Positions 20,320 through 31,328 of a stretch of 64,000 nt of DNA are shown in pieces. Every line of letters begins with the position of its first letter. The stretch's first letter is position 1. Both the position numbers and the translations under genes were made by a program. Under the pieces are notes generated by a model, which saw only the letters and a list, made by a program, of their open reading frames with translations, was not told the origin of the DNA and made no database searches. This stretch comes from Vibrio taketomensis (GTDB lineage Bacteria > Pseudomonadota > Gammaproteobacteria > Enterobacterales > Vibrionaceae): contig NZ_AP019649.1 of the NCBI RefSeq assembly GCF_009938165.1, positions 2,604,001-2,668,000 of the forward strand. The letters run 5' to 3'.

Positions 20320-20748
20320 ATGTCTAATAGAACCATCATGGCTTTTGATTTTGGCACCAAGAGCATTGGCAGCGCTATCGGCCAAGAAATTACCGGCACG
20401 GCGTCACCACTTAAGGCATTCAAAGCCAATGACGGTATTCCAAATTGGGATGATATCGAAAAGCAAATCAAAGAATGGCAGCCAAACCTGCTCGTAGTTG
20501 GGTTACCAACTGATTTGCACGGCAAAGACTTAGAAACGATTACGCCACGCGCGAAGAAATTTGCTAAGCGTCTGCAAGGTCGTTATGGCCTGCCGGTGGA
20601 GTTGCATGATGAGCGTCTATCAACTGCTGAAGCGCGTGCTGAGCTATTTTCGATGGGCGGTTACAAAGCGCTATCAAAAGGCAATATCGACTGCCAATCA
20701 GCGGTGGTCATTCTTGAGAGTTGGTTTGAAGCCCAATGGGGTGAGTAA
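20320..20748 (+). CDS. ruvX: Holliday-junction resolvase-like / pre-16S rRNA nuclease YqgF (RuvX)
   Basis: 142 residues with an RNase H-like fold. In E. coli YqgF is implicated in 16S rRNA 5'-end maturation. The first strand [14 protein letters not shown] carries the catalytic Asp; [11 protein letters not shown] and [14 protein letters not shown] are further family motifs, with the last Asp in [13 protein letters not shown]. Start at 20320 (MSNRTIMAF); the frame opens earlier (20203) but that part overlaps yqgE and has no family similarity. Ends in a terminator shared with pmbA. Confidence 0.93.
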   Translation: MSNRTIMAFDFGTKSIGSAIGQEITGTASPLKAFKANDGIPNWDDIEKQIKEWQPNLLVVGLPTDLHGKDLETITPRAKKFAKRLQGRYGLPVELHDERLSTAEARAELFSMGGYKALSKGNIDCQSAVVILESWFEAQWGE

Positions 20749-20780
20749 CTCACACCCTACAAACAATACGCCAAATACAA

Positions 20781-20808
20781 AAATCCCAAGCCAAAGCTTG
20801 GGATTTTT
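20781..20808. terminator. Bidirectional terminator between ruvX and pmbA
   Basis: AAATCCCAAG / CTTGGGATTT with loop CCAAAG, followed by a T run on the plus strand and preceded by A on the left. Confidence 0.88.
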
Positions 20809-20822
20809 TATGCTCACTAAAG

Positions 20823-22166
20823 CTACTCGCCTGCCACTTTTAGTGATTCCAGCAGGATTGAGCCGGTTTGAATTTGTGAACGGGTTTCGACATCACTACC
20901 AACAGCAACAATTTGCTGGAACATCTCTTTAAGGTTTCCGGCAATGGTAATTTCCGATACTGGGTATTGAATCTCGCCATTTTCAACCCAAAAGCCGGCG
21001 GCACCGCGAGAGTAATCACCGGTGACCACATTCACACCCTGGCCCATCACTTCCGTTACCAATAAGCCAGTGCCCAGCTCTTTTAGCATCTGCTTAAAGC
21101 TTTGTCCTGTCGATTGTACAAACCAATTGTGAATACCGCCCGCATGGCCAGTCGGTATCATGTTCATCTTACGCGCTGCATAACTGGTTAGCAGGTAAGT
21201 CGCGAGCGTACCATCGGTGATAATTTCCGTATCACGGGTGTAAACACCTTCGCTATCAAATGGGCTTGATGCTAAACCACGTAGGATATGTGGACGCTCA
21301 GAAACATTGAACCAACTCGGCAAAATCTGCTTACCAAGATGATCAAGTAGGAATGAAGATTTACGGTAAAGGTTACCGCCACTGATCGCCATCACTAGGT
21401 GACCAAGTAGCCCAGTGGCAACGTCAGCGGCGAACATCACTGGGTATTTGCCCGTTGCTAAGCGTTTGGCATCAAGGCGACTGATGGTTTTTTCTGCCGC
21501 TTGTTGCCCCACGATTTCCGGTGCCCACAATTCGTCTTTATGACGGGCGATAGTATAGCTGTAGTCACGCTCCATCTCGCCATTGGCACCTTGACCAATC
21601 ACACAACAGCTGGTGCTGTGGCGGCTACTCGCATAGCTCGCTAATAAACCATGGCTGTTACCGTAAACTTTTACCCCGTAATGGCTATCGTAGCTTGCAC
21701 CATCACTTTGTTTAATTTTACTGCTGTAGGCCAATGCTCGCTCTTCAGCAGCAATCGCAACTTTAGCGGCGTAATCAGGGTCTGGCGTATCAGGATGGAA
21801 CAGATCCAAATCTGGAATTTCTTGCACCATCAATTCTTTTGGCGCAGGACCTGCGTACGGATCTTCTGACGTGTACTGGGCAATATCTAATGCCGCCAAT
21901 ACTGTCTGTTGAATCGCTTTTTCACTTAGATCAGACGTAGATGCACTGCCTTTACGTTGACCACGGTAAACCGTAATACCTAGGGCACCATCACTGTTAA
22001 ACTCAACGTTTTCTACTTCACACATGCGAGTAGAAACGCTTAAGCCAGTCGACTTAGTAATGGCAACTTCAGCAGCGTCAGCTTTGACCGCTGCCATCTC
22101 CAGCGCTTTCGCAACTGCCGCTTCTAGCTCAGCGCGTTGCTGAGCAACTTGCTCTTTTACGTCCAT
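20823..22166 (-). CDS. pmbA: Metalloprotease PmbA/TldE
   Basis: 447 residues. Partner of TldD in the heterodimeric TldD/E protease, which processes peptide antibiotics (microcin B17) and degrades the CcdA antitoxin in E. coli. Recognisable parts: the N-terminal region with [21 protein letters not shown], the [26 protein letters not shown] stretch (about residues 180-205), and the C-terminal [21 protein letters not shown] and [20 protein letters not shown]. TldE itself lacks the zinc site, which lies on TldD; tldD is not in this window. Divergent from yjgA. Confidence 0.93.
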   Translation of the reverse strand: MDVKEQVAQQRAELEAAVAKALEMAAVKADAAEVAITKSTGLSVSTRMCEVENVEFNSDGALGITVYRGQRKGSASTSDLSEKAIQQTVLAALDIAQYTSEDPYAGPAPKELMVQEIPDLDLFHPDTPDPDYAAKVAIAAEERALAYSSKIKQSDGASYDSHYGVKVYGNSHGLLASYASSRHSTSCCVIGQGANGEMERDYSYTIARHKDELWAPEIVGQQAAEKTISRLDAKRLATGKYPVMFAADVATGLLGHLVMAISGGNLYRKSSFLLDHLGKQILPSWFNVSERPHILRGLASSPFDSEGVYTRDTEIITDGTLATYLLTSYAARKMNMIPTGHAGGIHNWFVQSTGQSFKQMLKELGTGLLVTEVMGQGVNVVTGDYSRGAAGFWVENGEIQYPVSEITIAGNLKEMFQQIVAVGSDVETRSQIQTGSILLESLKVAGE

Positions 22167-22275
22167 ATTTCATCTAAATTATCGTGAGTATTCTTTCTAG
22201 GATAACAAGAATTTCGCATTCTCCCCACGATTCTTGTTAAAATAGAGGAATAGATAGTCAAATAAGGCAAAATAA

Positions 22276-22803
22276 ATGGCACGTAAAAATCAGAAAGCGC
22301 CATGGGAACCGGAAGAAGAGATCATCTGGGTTAGTAAATCCGAGATGAAACGCGATATGGAAGCATTGCAAAAGCTTGGCGTAGAGCTAGTTGACCTCAG
22401 TTCATCTACTCTAAAGAAAATGCCGCTAAGTGAAGATCTTCTAGACGCGGTACTCGATGCACAACGCTTTAAAAACGAAGCGCGTCGTCGCCAACTGCAG
22501 CGCATCGGTAAACTAATGCAATTTGAAGATGCAGAGCAAATTCAAGCTGCGCTAGATAAAATTCGCAACAAGCACTCACAAAACACGGCGGTTCTACACA
22601 AGCTAGAACAGTTGCGTGATCGTGTGGTTGAGCAGGGCGATGCGGCAATTGACCAAGTCATGGAGTTATACCCAGAAGCAGACCGTCAACGTCTACGCCA
22701 ACTTGCTCGCCAAGCTGCGAAAGAAAAATCATCGAACAAGCCACCAAGAGCGTTTCGTGAAATTTTCCAAATTCTGAAACAGCTAAACGACGAAGCTTTA
22801 TAA
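22276..22803 (+). CDS. yjgA: Ribosome-associated protein YjgA (DarP, DUF615)
   Basis: 175 residues, highly charged and helical, DUF615. Associates with late 50S ribosomal precursors in E. coli, where it has been renamed DarP. Typical segments: [39 protein letters not shown] and the C-terminal [11 protein letters not shown]. Divergent from pmbA with a 109-bp gap, the conserved arrangement in gammaproteobacteria. Confidence 0.93.
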   Translation: MARKNQKAPWEPEEEIIWVSKSEMKRDMEALQKLGVELVDLSSSTLKKMPLSEDLLDAVLDAQRFKNEARRRQLQRIGKLMQFEDAEQIQAALDKIRNKHSQNTAVLHKLEQLRDRVVEQGDAAIDQVMELYPEADRQRLRQLARQAAKEKSSNKPPRAFREIFQILKQLNDEAL

Positions 22804-22829
22804 GCAAACCATGTTTGTTTCGAATGAAG

Positions 22830-22857
22830 AAAAGGTTGCCACTTGGCAACCTTTTTT
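22830..22857. terminator. Bidirectional terminator between yjgA and thiQ
   Basis: AAGGTTGCC / GGCAACCTT with loop ACTT, A run before and T run after. Confidence 0.9.
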
Positions 22858-22870
22858 GTTTTTTTAACTA

Positions 22871-23575
22871 TCAATGTCCGGCTTTGACAAACGCCGCCAA
22901 TGCCGTATTGCGATGCTCAGTGGTTAACTGGCTAATTTTATCGGCAACCGCGACTTGGCCATGATGAATAAACGCAAAATCACTGGCAATCGCTCGCGCG
23001 TCACTGACATGATGCGTCACCATCACCACGGTAAGATTACGTTCAGTCGCTAAACGCTTCACTAACCCCAGCATCTCCTCTCGCAACAGAGGATCAAGTG
23101 CAGAAAACGGCTCATCGAGTAACCAAATCGAATGCGGTTGAACAAAGCAGCGCGCAAGTGCGACTCGCTGACGCTGACCACCAGACAATTGCTCTGGCAA
23201 TCTATTAAGTAGCTCTCCTACACCAACTTGTTGTGCCGCTTGTTCAACTAATTGACACTGTGTTGGATTGAGCTTCAACCCAGGATGCAAACCTAAGCCA
23301 ATGTTCTCTCTCACACTCAGGTGAGCAAAAAGATTATGTTCTTGAAACAGCATCGCCATCGGTCTTTGATGCGGCGCTTTACCAACCACAGACTTTCCAG
23401 CCGCCACAATATCGCCGTTGAGAGGCTCAATAAAACCCGCCATCAATGCGAGTAAGGTTGATTTACCTGCACCACTTGGCCCCATCAATGCACAAATAGC
23501 ACCTTGTTCAACCTGCAGTTCAAAATCAAACGCCTGATCGTGATAGGTATAGTGAATTTGCTTAACGTCTAACAT
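22871..23575 (-). CDS. thiQ: Thiamine ABC transporter ATP-binding protein
   Basis: 234 residues. Powers the ThiBPQ importer of thiamine and its phosphates across the inner membrane. Walker A GPSGAGKST, Q-loop LFQEHNLF, signature LSGGQRQR, Walker B WLLDEPFSALD and the H-loop MVTHH are all intact. Its start overlaps the thiP end by 14 bp, implying translational coupling. Last gene of the riboswitch-controlled thiBPQ operon. Confidence 0.95.
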   Translation of the reverse strand: MLDVKQIHYTYHDQAFDFELQVEQGAICALMGPSGAGKSTLLALMAGFIEPLNGDIVAAGKSVVGKAPHQRPMAMLFQEHNLFAHLSVRENIGLGLHPGLKLNPTQCQLVEQAAQQVGVGELLNRLPEQLSGGQRQRVALARCFVQPHSIWLLDEPFSALDPLLREEMLGLVKRLATERNLTVVMVTHHVSDARAIASDFAFIHHGQVAVADKISQLTTEHRNTALAAFVKAGH

Positions 23576-25163
23576 TGTTCACCTTTGCCTCGGCTTTAAA
23601 CAATTTTTCAATCAAAGTAAAACAGCCCACGCTTAATAGCAGTAACGTCAGCGATACCACCGCTGCCGCCTCCATCTGATAGCTACCTAATAGTTGGAAT
23701 AAATACAGTGGCAAGGTGCGAAACTCTTGCCCACCAAACAAAGCAATTGCCCCTAAGTCGCCAATCGCCAGCATAAAGCTGATTGAAAACGCATGCGCCA
23801 TCGGCTTTCTCAACCCACGCCACTCAACCACTTTAAATCGGTGCCAACCGCGCAGACCAAGACTGGCCGCCAAATATTGGTATTGCTGCTCAATTTGCAA
23901 CATCGGCTGTGCAAGCGTCTTCACCACGTATGGCAGCCCCATTAATGCGTTCACCGCTACCACAATGAAGAAGGCCATGCTAAACACATCAGTAAAATTG
24001 CGCAGCAGTAAAAATAGCCCAGTAGAAATCACCAAGCCTGGTGTCACAAGAATAATGGTACCAATCAACTCTATCTGATCGGCGCTACGATTATTGCTGT
24101 TCAAGCGCAAGCGGCGACTGGTGGTCAGAATTGCCAGGCCTGCAGCTAACGCGATCACGCTGGCTACCACTGCCACCTGCAATGATGCAAGCAATGCATG
24201 CCAAAAGTGCTCATCCGAAAGTACGGTGAACAACTGTGCATTAACACCACTGAACACCACGACGAGAAGCGGTGGCAACACTAATAAACTCGCCAAGACT
24301 ATCCAAATGCTATCCCACAAACGCCAAGCAAACGTATCGTTAACCAAATATTGCTGCTGAGTAAAAGAGCCACTCGTCACTGCTACAGGCTTAGCTATGC
24401 GCTGAATCGCCAATGCTAAACCTCCGCAAAGTACCATTTGCCAAATGGCCAGCAACGCCCCTGCTTGCAGGTCAAAATCAAACTTAATCGCTTGATAGAT
24501 GGCTAGTTCAATCGTGGTTGATTTGGGCCCGCCGCCCAAAGCCATAACCGTAGCAAAGCTGGTAAAGCACAACATAAAAACCAAACCAGACACATGCGGT
24601 AATTGCTGGCGCAACCGCGGCCATTCCACCCATTTAAATTTTTGCCATTGGCTCATCCCTAAATGAGCACACAATTTATGTTGCTCTTGTGGAATCGACT
24701 CAAGAGTTTGTAATAACAAACGCGCGGCGTACGGCAGATTAAAGAAAGCATGGGCCAGCAAAATGCCATTGAGACCATAAATAGAAAATGGCAATTCCTC
24801 ACCCAAATAGGCATAAATGTCGGCGAAAATTCCTGAATTACCGTAAATAGCCAACAAGCCAAACACGCCAACTAACACTGGAAGCACTAAGGTTGAACTA
24901 AACAGCCTTAGCAGTATGCGTTTACCTTTGAAGTTGCGTTTAGCAAGTGCGTGCGCCACAGGTAACGCAAAGCCAACGCTTATGAGCGTTGAGAGAAAGG
25001 ATTGATAAAAACTGAATTCAGTCACATGGCGATAATAAGGATCTTGCCACACTGACAATAGATTGAGCGATGGCGCCGCAACCAACAGTGCTGCCAACGC
25101 AGAAAAGACAAAGGCCGCGATAACGATCGCGACCACAAGCCCAATTTTAGGGGTACGATTCAA
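23562..25163 (-). CDS. thiP: Thiamine ABC transporter permease
   Basis: 533 residues, about twelve membrane segments: two fused binding-protein-dependent permease domains, each with an EAA-type loop (in the first, LGMSQWQKFKWVEWPRLR; in the second, LGLRGWHRFKVVEWRGLR) that contacts ThiQ. Normal ThiP length. Begins 9 bp after the thiB stop codon; overlaps thiQ by 14 bp. Confidence 0.95.
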   Translation of the reverse strand: MNRTPKIGLVVAIVIAAFVFSALAALLVAAPSLNLLSVWQDPYYRHVTEFSFYQSFLSTLISVGFALPVAHALAKRNFKGKRILLRLFSSTLVLPVLVGVFGLLAIYGNSGIFADIYAYLGEELPFSIYGLNGILLAHAFFNLPYAARLLLQTLESIPQEQHKLCAHLGMSQWQKFKWVEWPRLRQQLPHVSGLVFMLCFTSFATVMALGGGPKSTTIELAIYQAIKFDFDLQAGALLAIWQMVLCGGLALAIQRIAKPVAVTSGSFTQQQYLVNDTFAWRLWDSIWIVLASLLVLPPLLVVVFSGVNAQLFTVLSDEHFWHALLASLQVAVVASVIALAAGLAILTTSRRLRLNSNNRSADQIELIGTIILVTPGLVISTGLFLLLRNFTDVFSMAFFIVVAVNALMGLPYVVKTLAQPMLQIEQQYQYLAASLGLRGWHRFKVVEWRGLRKPMAHAFSISFMLAIGDLGAIALFGGQEFRTLPLYLFQLLGSYQMEAAAVVSLTLLLLSVGCFTLIEKLFKAEAKVNNVRR

Positions 25164-25172
25164 GCCAACACC

Positions 25173-26165
25173 TTAGCGAGTTAAGGCGCTTTGCCATTCA
25201 CGAATCCAAGCGCGACGATTTTCTGCCACTTGATCAGAAGTAAAGCTTAATGCTTTTGCTGGCACGGTCAGTGACTCATAGCCTTGTGGTAATTTGATAT
25301 CGGTCACCGGGTACATCCAGTTGCCCGTTGGCATCGCTGCTTGAAATTCTTCGCTGAGGATAAACTGCATAAACTGATCAGCTAACTCAGGGTGAGCCGA
25401 GCCTTTCACTTTGGCTGCTACTTCCACTTGGGTGTAATGGCCTTCACTAAAATTGGCAGCAGCAAAACGCTGATCGTTTTCAGCAATAATGTGGTAGGTC
25501 GGAGAGGTGGTATAAGACAGCACCATGTCTGCTTCACCCTCTAGAAACATCGAATAAGCTTCCGACCAGCCTTTCGTTACCGTGACAGTTTTAGTTGCGA
25601 TCTTTTGCCATGCCTGCGACACATCATCGCCATACACCGACTTCATCCACAGCATAAAACCTTGCCCTGGGGTAGAAGTGCGCGGATCTTGATAAATGAT
25701 TTTAAGATCGTCACGCTGCTCCACCAGCTCTTTTAAGCTCTTCGGTGGGTTTGTGAGCTTTTCTTTGTTGTAGACAAAGGCAAAGTAACTAAAGTCATAA
25801 GGCACGAAGGTTTTATCTTGCCAGCCACCCGGAATCGTCACGTGTGAGGTATCGACCGAATGCTCCGCTAAATAACCGGTTTTTTTTGCCTCTGCCATTA
25901 GGTTGTTATCTAAGCCTAAAACGATATCCGCTTTGCTGTTACCGTTTTCTAGACGTAAACGGTTAAGAATCGATACCCCATCATCTAAAGCAACAAAGTT
26001 GACTTCACAACCGCCACATTGCGCTTCAAACGCTTTTTTTACCGCAGGTGCTGGTCCCCAATCAGCCGCAAAAGAATCATAGGTGTAAATAGTTAGTGTG
26101 TTATCTGCAGCAAAAGCAGAAAAAGATGCGCAAGCCACTGCAAGGGCTGCAAAAGAGGTTTTCAC
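25173..26165 (-). CDS. thiB: Thiamine-binding periplasmic protein
   Basis: 330 residues, soluble receptor of the importer. Signal peptide at the N terminus (KTSFAALAVACASFSAFA), mature start ADNTLTIYTYDSFAADWGP, which is the family signature. I chose GTG at 26165, with TTGGAGAGCGAACA before it, over GTG at 26192, since it places the signal peptide at the N terminus. First gene of thiBPQ, about 75 bp downstream of the TPP riboswitch. Confidence 0.94.
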   Translation of the reverse strand: MKTSFAALAVACASFSAFAADNTLTIYTYDSFAADWGPAPAVKKAFEAQCGGCEVNFVALDDGVSILNRLRLENGNSKADIVLGLDNNLMAEAKKTGYLAEHSVDTSHVTIPGGWQDKTFVPYDFSYFAFVYNKEKLTNPPKSLKELVEQRDDLKIIYQDPRTSTPGQGFMLWMKSVYGDDVSQAWQKIATKTVTVTKGWSEAYSMFLEGEADMVLSYTTSPTYHIIAENDQRFAAANFSEGHYTQVEVAAKVKGSAHPELADQFMQFILSEEFQAAMPTGNWMYPVTDIKLPQGYESLTVPAKALSFTSDQVAENRRAWIREWQSALTR

Positions 26166-26240
26166 TGTTCGCTCTCCAATTTTGAGCGGCACAGGGTTGA
26201 GGTCGAGGTGGAGTTATCCGTAATTATTCATTTCCCTGAC

Positions 26241-26330
26241 TCAATTCCTACGCCAGCATTATCTGGTTCAGGTCACGGGTTCAGACGTTGGTCAATCTCA
26301 GCCATGCAATATACAGCTCCCCGATGAGTT
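26241..26330 (-). ncRNA. TPP riboswitch (THI element) controlling thiBPQ
   Basis: On the minus strand the conserved parts appear in order: CATCGGGGAGC, then GGCTGAGATT (the CUGAGA pyrimidine-sensor loop), then GAACCCGTGACCTGAACC (ACCUGA, pyrophosphate-sensor arm), then AGATAATGCTGGCGTAGGAA. This is the canonical TPP aptamer. It lies in the 5' leader of thiB. In Gram-negative bacteria TPP binding usually blocks translation or transcription of the downstream genes. Confidence 0.95.
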
Positions 26331-26381
26331 ACCGACGAATTCTAACCATTGTATTAACGAATAGCTACGTTGATCATTTGC

Positions 26382-26413
26382 AAAAGACCCCAGCGAAATC
26401 TCACTAGGGTCTT
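26382..26413 (-). terminator. Terminator of ubiX
   Basis: On the minus strand AAGACCCTAG / CTGGGGTCTT followed by TTTTG. It lies downstream of the ubiX stop codon and upstream of the riboswitch. Confidence 0.75.
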
Positions 26414-26443
26414 GAAACGGTTTGATGTACAGACGCCAAATGA

Positions 26444-27070
26444 TTAACAGCGCTGATCATAACCCCAGCGCGGCACTAGGCCTTGTTCGACACCAAGGTG
26501 ATCGAGAATGCGCGCCACCATAAAATCAATCAAATCTTCGATGGTTTTCGGTTGATGATAAAAGCCGGGTGCGGCAGGCATGATGGTCACGCCCATCTGC
26601 GATAACTTGTGCATGTTTTCCAGATGCAAAGTGGAGAAAGGCGTTTCACGCACCACCAGCAGGAGCTGCCCGCGTTCTTTCATCACCACATCGGCCGCAC
26701 GCTCAATTAAGTTGTCAGACATGCCATGAGCGATTGCTGCGACACTGCCTGCTGAACATGGACATACCACCATCTGCTTTGGTGCCGCCGAACCTGACGC
26801 AACTGGTGAAAACCAATCGTCTTTACCACACACCACCAGCTTATCAGGATCGCAGTTTAGATGTTTGACCAATGCTTGCTTGGCCGCAGCAGGGCCGCTT
26901 GGCAGTTTTAGGCCATGCTCGGTCGCTAGCACCACTCGAGCGGCAGAAGAGATCAGCAGATACACTTGATAATCGGCGGCAAGCAGACATTCAAGCAGGC
27001 GCAACCCATAAGGCGCACCGGATGCGCCCGTGAAGGCTAAAGTGATCGCTTTCGCTTGTGGTTTACTCAT
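26444..27070 (-). CDS. ubiX: Flavin prenyltransferase UbiX
   Basis: 208 residues. Makes prenylated FMN, the cofactor of the decarboxylase UbiD in ubiquinone synthesis. The N-terminal [15 protein letters not shown] binds FMN phosphate; [26 protein letters not shown] and [16 protein letters not shown] are diagnostic. Follows mpl by 31 bp on the same strand, an arrangement conserved in Vibrionaceae. Confidence 0.94.
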   Translation of the reverse strand: MSKPQAKAITLAFTGASGAPYGLRLLECLLAADYQVYLLISSAARVVLATEHGLKLPSGPAAAKQALVKHLNCDPDKLVVCGKDDWFSPVASGSAAPKQMVVCPCSAGSVAAIAHGMSDNLIERAADVVMKERGQLLLVVRETPFSTLHLENMHKLSQMGVTIMPAAPGFYHQPKTIEDLIDFMVARILDHLGVEQGLVPRWGYDQRC

Positions 27071-27101
27071 TCACGTTGTTCCAATTTCTTTATTCAGCTA
27101 A

Positions 27102-28466
27102 TTACTCAGCTCTCTGTTCTGCTAACTGAGCCAATAGCTTGCCATGAATACCTTCAAAGCCGCCGTTGCTCATCACTAAAATATGATCACCCGGTTTAGC
27201 CGCAGCAACGATTTGCGCCACCAATTGATCAATGTCGTCGCTGCTAGAAGCTGGTTGACTGCATTGCTCTGCCACATCTTGTACTGACCACTCGATACCC
27301 GGCGGTTGGTATAAAAAGACTTGATCAGCATGATGTAAAGACGCGGCTAAGGTTTCTTTATGCACGCCACGCTTCATCGTCGCTGAGCGAGGTTCTAACA
27401 CCGCAATGATTTTCGCATCGCCGACTTTATTACGCAGACCACCCATAGTCAGTTCAATCGCGGTTGGGTGGTGTGCAAAATCATCAAAGACAGTAATGCC
27501 ATTCACCTCACCTTTTAACTCAAGGCGACGTTTGGTATTGATAAATTTACCTAAAGCTTCACAGGCTAAATCAGGCGTGACGCCAACATGACGCGCTGCT
27601 GCGATCGTCATAAGTGCATTATCTACGTTGTGATCGCCAACTAAATCCCACTTCACAGTGCCAACATATTGTTCTTGGAATAGCACCTTGAACTCGGAAC
27701 CGTCTTTGGCAATTTTTTCGGCACGCCAATCGGCTTGTTCACCAGTAAACTCAGTTTCACTCCAACAACCACGCTGTAAAACATCCGCTAATGCAGGATC
27801 ATTGACCGGCGCAAGAATGCGCCCATTACCCGGAACGGTACGCACTAAATGGTGAAATTGACGCTTGATCGCCTCAAGATCATCAAAAATGTCGGCATGA
27901 TCAAACTCTAAGTTATTCATCACTAATGTGCGTGGGTGGTAGTGAACAAACTTCGAACGTTTATCAAAAAAAGCACTGTCATATTCATCCGCTTCGACGA
28001 CAAAAAACATACTTTCGCCCAGTCGAGCAGAAATACCGAAGTTACCCAGCACACCACCAACTAAGAATCCAGGTTGGTATCCGCACTCTTCCAATACCCA
28101 AGACAGCATACTGGACGTGGTCGTTTTGCCATGAGTACCAGAGACAGCCAATACCCAACGATCATGCAACAGAAACTCTTGTAACCACTGCGGGCCAGAG
28201 GTGTAACGCAAGTTGTTGTTTAGTACATGCTCAACACATGGGTTGCCACGACTCATCGCATTACCAATCACCACTAAATCAGGCGCGGGATTGAGTTGTG
28301 AAGGATCGAAACCCTCAATTATTTCAATACCTTGAGATTCAAGCATGGTGCTCATTGGCGGATAAACGTTGGCATCACTACCGGTGACTTTATGACCCAA
28401 TTGACGCGCTAACACTGCCACGCCGCCCATAAAAGTACCGCAGATCCCTAAGATATGAATATGCAT
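27102..28466 (-). CDS. mpl: UDP-N-acetylmuramate:L-alanyl-gamma-D-glutamyl-meso-diaminopimelate ligase
   Basis: 454 residues. Peptidoglycan recycling: joins the recovered tripeptide to UDP-MurNAc. Mur ligase family with the N-terminal Rossmann start HIHILGICGTFMGGVAVLA, ATP site SGTHGKTTTSS, VEADEYDSAFFDKRSKF, and C-terminal DDFAHHPTAIELTM. Normal length. Divergent from fbp. Confidence 0.95.
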   Translation of the reverse strand: MHIHILGICGTFMGGVAVLARQLGHKVTGSDANVYPPMSTMLESQGIEIIEGFDPSQLNPAPDLVVIGNAMSRGNPCVEHVLNNNLRYTSGPQWLQEFLLHDRWVLAVSGTHGKTTTSSMLSWVLEECGYQPGFLVGGVLGNFGISARLGESMFFVVEADEYDSAFFDKRSKFVHYHPRTLVMNNLEFDHADIFDDLEAIKRQFHHLVRTVPGNGRILAPVNDPALADVLQRGCWSETEFTGEQADWRAEKIAKDGSEFKVLFQEQYVGTVKWDLVGDHNVDNALMTIAAARHVGVTPDLACEALGKFINTKRRLELKGEVNGITVFDDFAHHPTAIELTMGGLRNKVGDAKIIAVLEPRSATMKRGVHKETLAASLHHADQVFLYQPPGIEWSVQDVAEQCSQPASSSDDIDQLVAQIVAAAKPGDHILVMSNGGFEGIHGKLLAQLAEQRAE

Positions 28467-29805
<1,339 letters not shown>

Positions 29806-29806
29806 T

Positions 29807-29831
29807 AAAAAGCGCCTTAGGGCGCTTTTTT
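29807..29831 (+). terminator. Terminator of fbp
   Basis: AAAAAGCGCC / GGCGCTTTTT with loop TTAG and a trailing T run. Confidence 0.9.
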
Positions 29832-30015
29832 CATTCAATTTACCAACAGTTTGTTTACATTAATGACTATTTCGCTTTAAGGTAATAGACGCATTTTTGA
29901 CCAAGCATTTGACTGGTCATAACAATAAGTCACTCAGCGACAGTTGATATAAAAATGCACGCCAACATCGAAGCATCGGACTATGACTGTCGTTTATCAA
30001 TATAAGGATATAACC

Positions 30016-30543
30016 ATGAGCTTAAATGACGTACCAGCAGGTAAATCACTTCCTGATGATCTCTATGTGGTGATTGAGATCCCTGCTAATGCTGATCCCA
30101 TCAAATACGAAGTAGATAAAGACTCTGGCGCGGTATTTGTAGACCGTTTTATGTCTGCCCCGATGTTTTACCCTTGTAACTATGGTTACGTTAACCACAC
30201 TCTGTCATTAGACGGTGACCCGGTTGATGTCTTAGTACCCACTCCATATCCATTAATGCCGGGATCTGTCATTCGCTGCCGCCCTGTTGGAGTACTAAAA
30301 ATGACCGACGAATCTGGCGAAGATGCCAAAGTCGTCGCTGTACCACATAGCAAGCTTTCAAAAGAGTACGAGCATATTCAAGATGTGGGCGACCTACCAG
30401 AGTTGCTTAAAGCACAAATCACGCACTTCTTTGAGCGCTACAAAGAGTTGGAAACGGGTAAGTGGGTTAAAGTCGACGGTTGGGCAAATGCCGAAGCGGC
30501 GCGCCAAGAGATTCTAGAATCTTACCAGCGTGCGCAAAAATAA
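30016..30543 (+). CDS. ppa: Inorganic pyrophosphatase (family I)
   Basis: 175 residues. Hydrolyses pyrophosphate, pulling biosynthetic reactions forward; cytosolic Mg-dependent hexamer. Active-site motif DGDPVDVLV with its essential Asp residues, preceded by [30 protein letters not shown] is the N-terminal substrate region. ATG at 30016 follows AAGGATATAACC. Monocistronic. Confidence 0.97.
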   Translation: MSLNDVPAGKSLPDDLYVVIEIPANADPIKYEVDKDSGAVFVDRFMSAPMFYPCNYGYVNHTLSLDGDPVDVLVPTPYPLMPGSVIRCRPVGVLKMTDESGEDAKVVAVPHSKLSKEYEHIQDVGDLPELLKAQITHFFERYKELETGKWVKVDGWANAEAARQEILESYQRAQK

Positions 30544-30565
30544 ACGTCGCTATCAACAAAGACTA

Positions 30566-30590
30566 AAAAGCCAGCTTTCGCTGGCTTTTC
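30566..30590. terminator. Bidirectional terminator between ppa and the DUF2799 gene
   Basis: AAAAGCCAGC / GCTGGCTTTT with loop TTTC, followed by a T-rich tract. Confidence 0.88.
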
Positions 30591-30593
30591 TTT

Positions 30594-30938
30594 TTATAGC
30601 TCGAAATACGTGCTTTCATAGTCAGAGCGGAAGAACGGATTGATATCATCACAGATACCACGATACGGCTTACCCGTTGTACCGAGCATTCTCGCATCTT
30701 GCTCGCAGTAAGTTTTTTGCCCCATTTGGTAACCATCAAGATAGGCTTTGTACTGCTCTGAATTCACATCACCCGATAGTGAGTGCTTCACAATTTTACT
30801 CTCAGACAGCATCAATTGACCATCTAACGCCTGCTGTTGACCAAACTCTTGCCATGCCAACGGATCATTAGACAAAGACGGCGTGACCGACGCGCAACCA
30901 ACTAAAAGCAATGTAACAGCTAACAATTTCCAGTTCAT
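30594..30938 (-). CDS. Small lipoprotein, DUF2799 family
   Basis: 114 residues. Starts MNWKLLAVTLLLVGCAS: a lipoprotein signal peptide with lipobox LVGC, the Cys at position 15 being the lipidated residue. The mature part has the DUF2799 pattern WQEFGQQQALDG and YLDGYQMGQKTYCEQD. Function unknown; presumably outer-membrane anchored (Ser at +3, Ala at +2). Upstream of ppa on the opposite strand, and downstream of ytfP on the same strand with a 33-bp gap. Confidence 0.8.
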   Translation of the reverse strand: MNWKLLAVTLLLVGCASVTPSLSNDPLAWQEFGQQQALDGQLMLSESKIVKHSLSGDVNSEQYKAYLDGYQMGQKTYCEQDARMLGTTGKPYRGICDDINPFFRSDYESTYFEL

Positions 30939-30971
30939 ATTTCCCCCTTGTGTGAGAGCCCCTATGCGAGA

Positions 30972-31319
30972 TTATACTCTTTGACACCAGTTTCCTGATG
31001 AGATGAGTACGTCTAATTGCGAGGCATCTTGATATAAGTATATCCAAGCTTGGCCATATGGGGTCTCGATTAACTCTCTACGATATTCAATCGGTACATC
31101 TTCCAGCTCATCAAGCGACTTTAATATACCTTGATCAATAAGATACACCTCACCGATGATCACTTGATGTCCTGTTACTACGGCAGGATAGGCCCCAAGA
31201 TCATAAAGGGCATATTCTGGTGGTGTTTCATGCTGACCTAAAAACTGCGCCTGAGAAAGAAACGAATGATTACTTTCCCCTTGACGTAAAGTGCCGTAAA
31301 CAAAGACCAGATGCTGCAT
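30972..31319 (-). CDS. ytfP: Gamma-glutamylcyclotransferase-fold protein YtfP
   Basis: 115 residues. AIG2/GGCT fold with the family start VFVYGTLRQGESNHSFL, and LDELEDVPIEYRREL, which contains the acidic catalytic-type residues. The substrate of YtfP is not established. It lies 9 bp after the tamB stop codon, continuing the tamA-tamB-ytfP order seen in E. coli (ytfM-ytfN-ytfP). Confidence 0.9.
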   Translation of the reverse strand: MQHLVFVYGTLRQGESNHSFLSQAQFLGQHETPPEYALYDLGAYPAVVTGHQVIIGEVYLIDQGILKSLDELEDVPIEYRRELIETPYGQAWIYLYQDASQLDVLISSGNWCQRV

Positions 31320-31328
31320 AAATGCCCC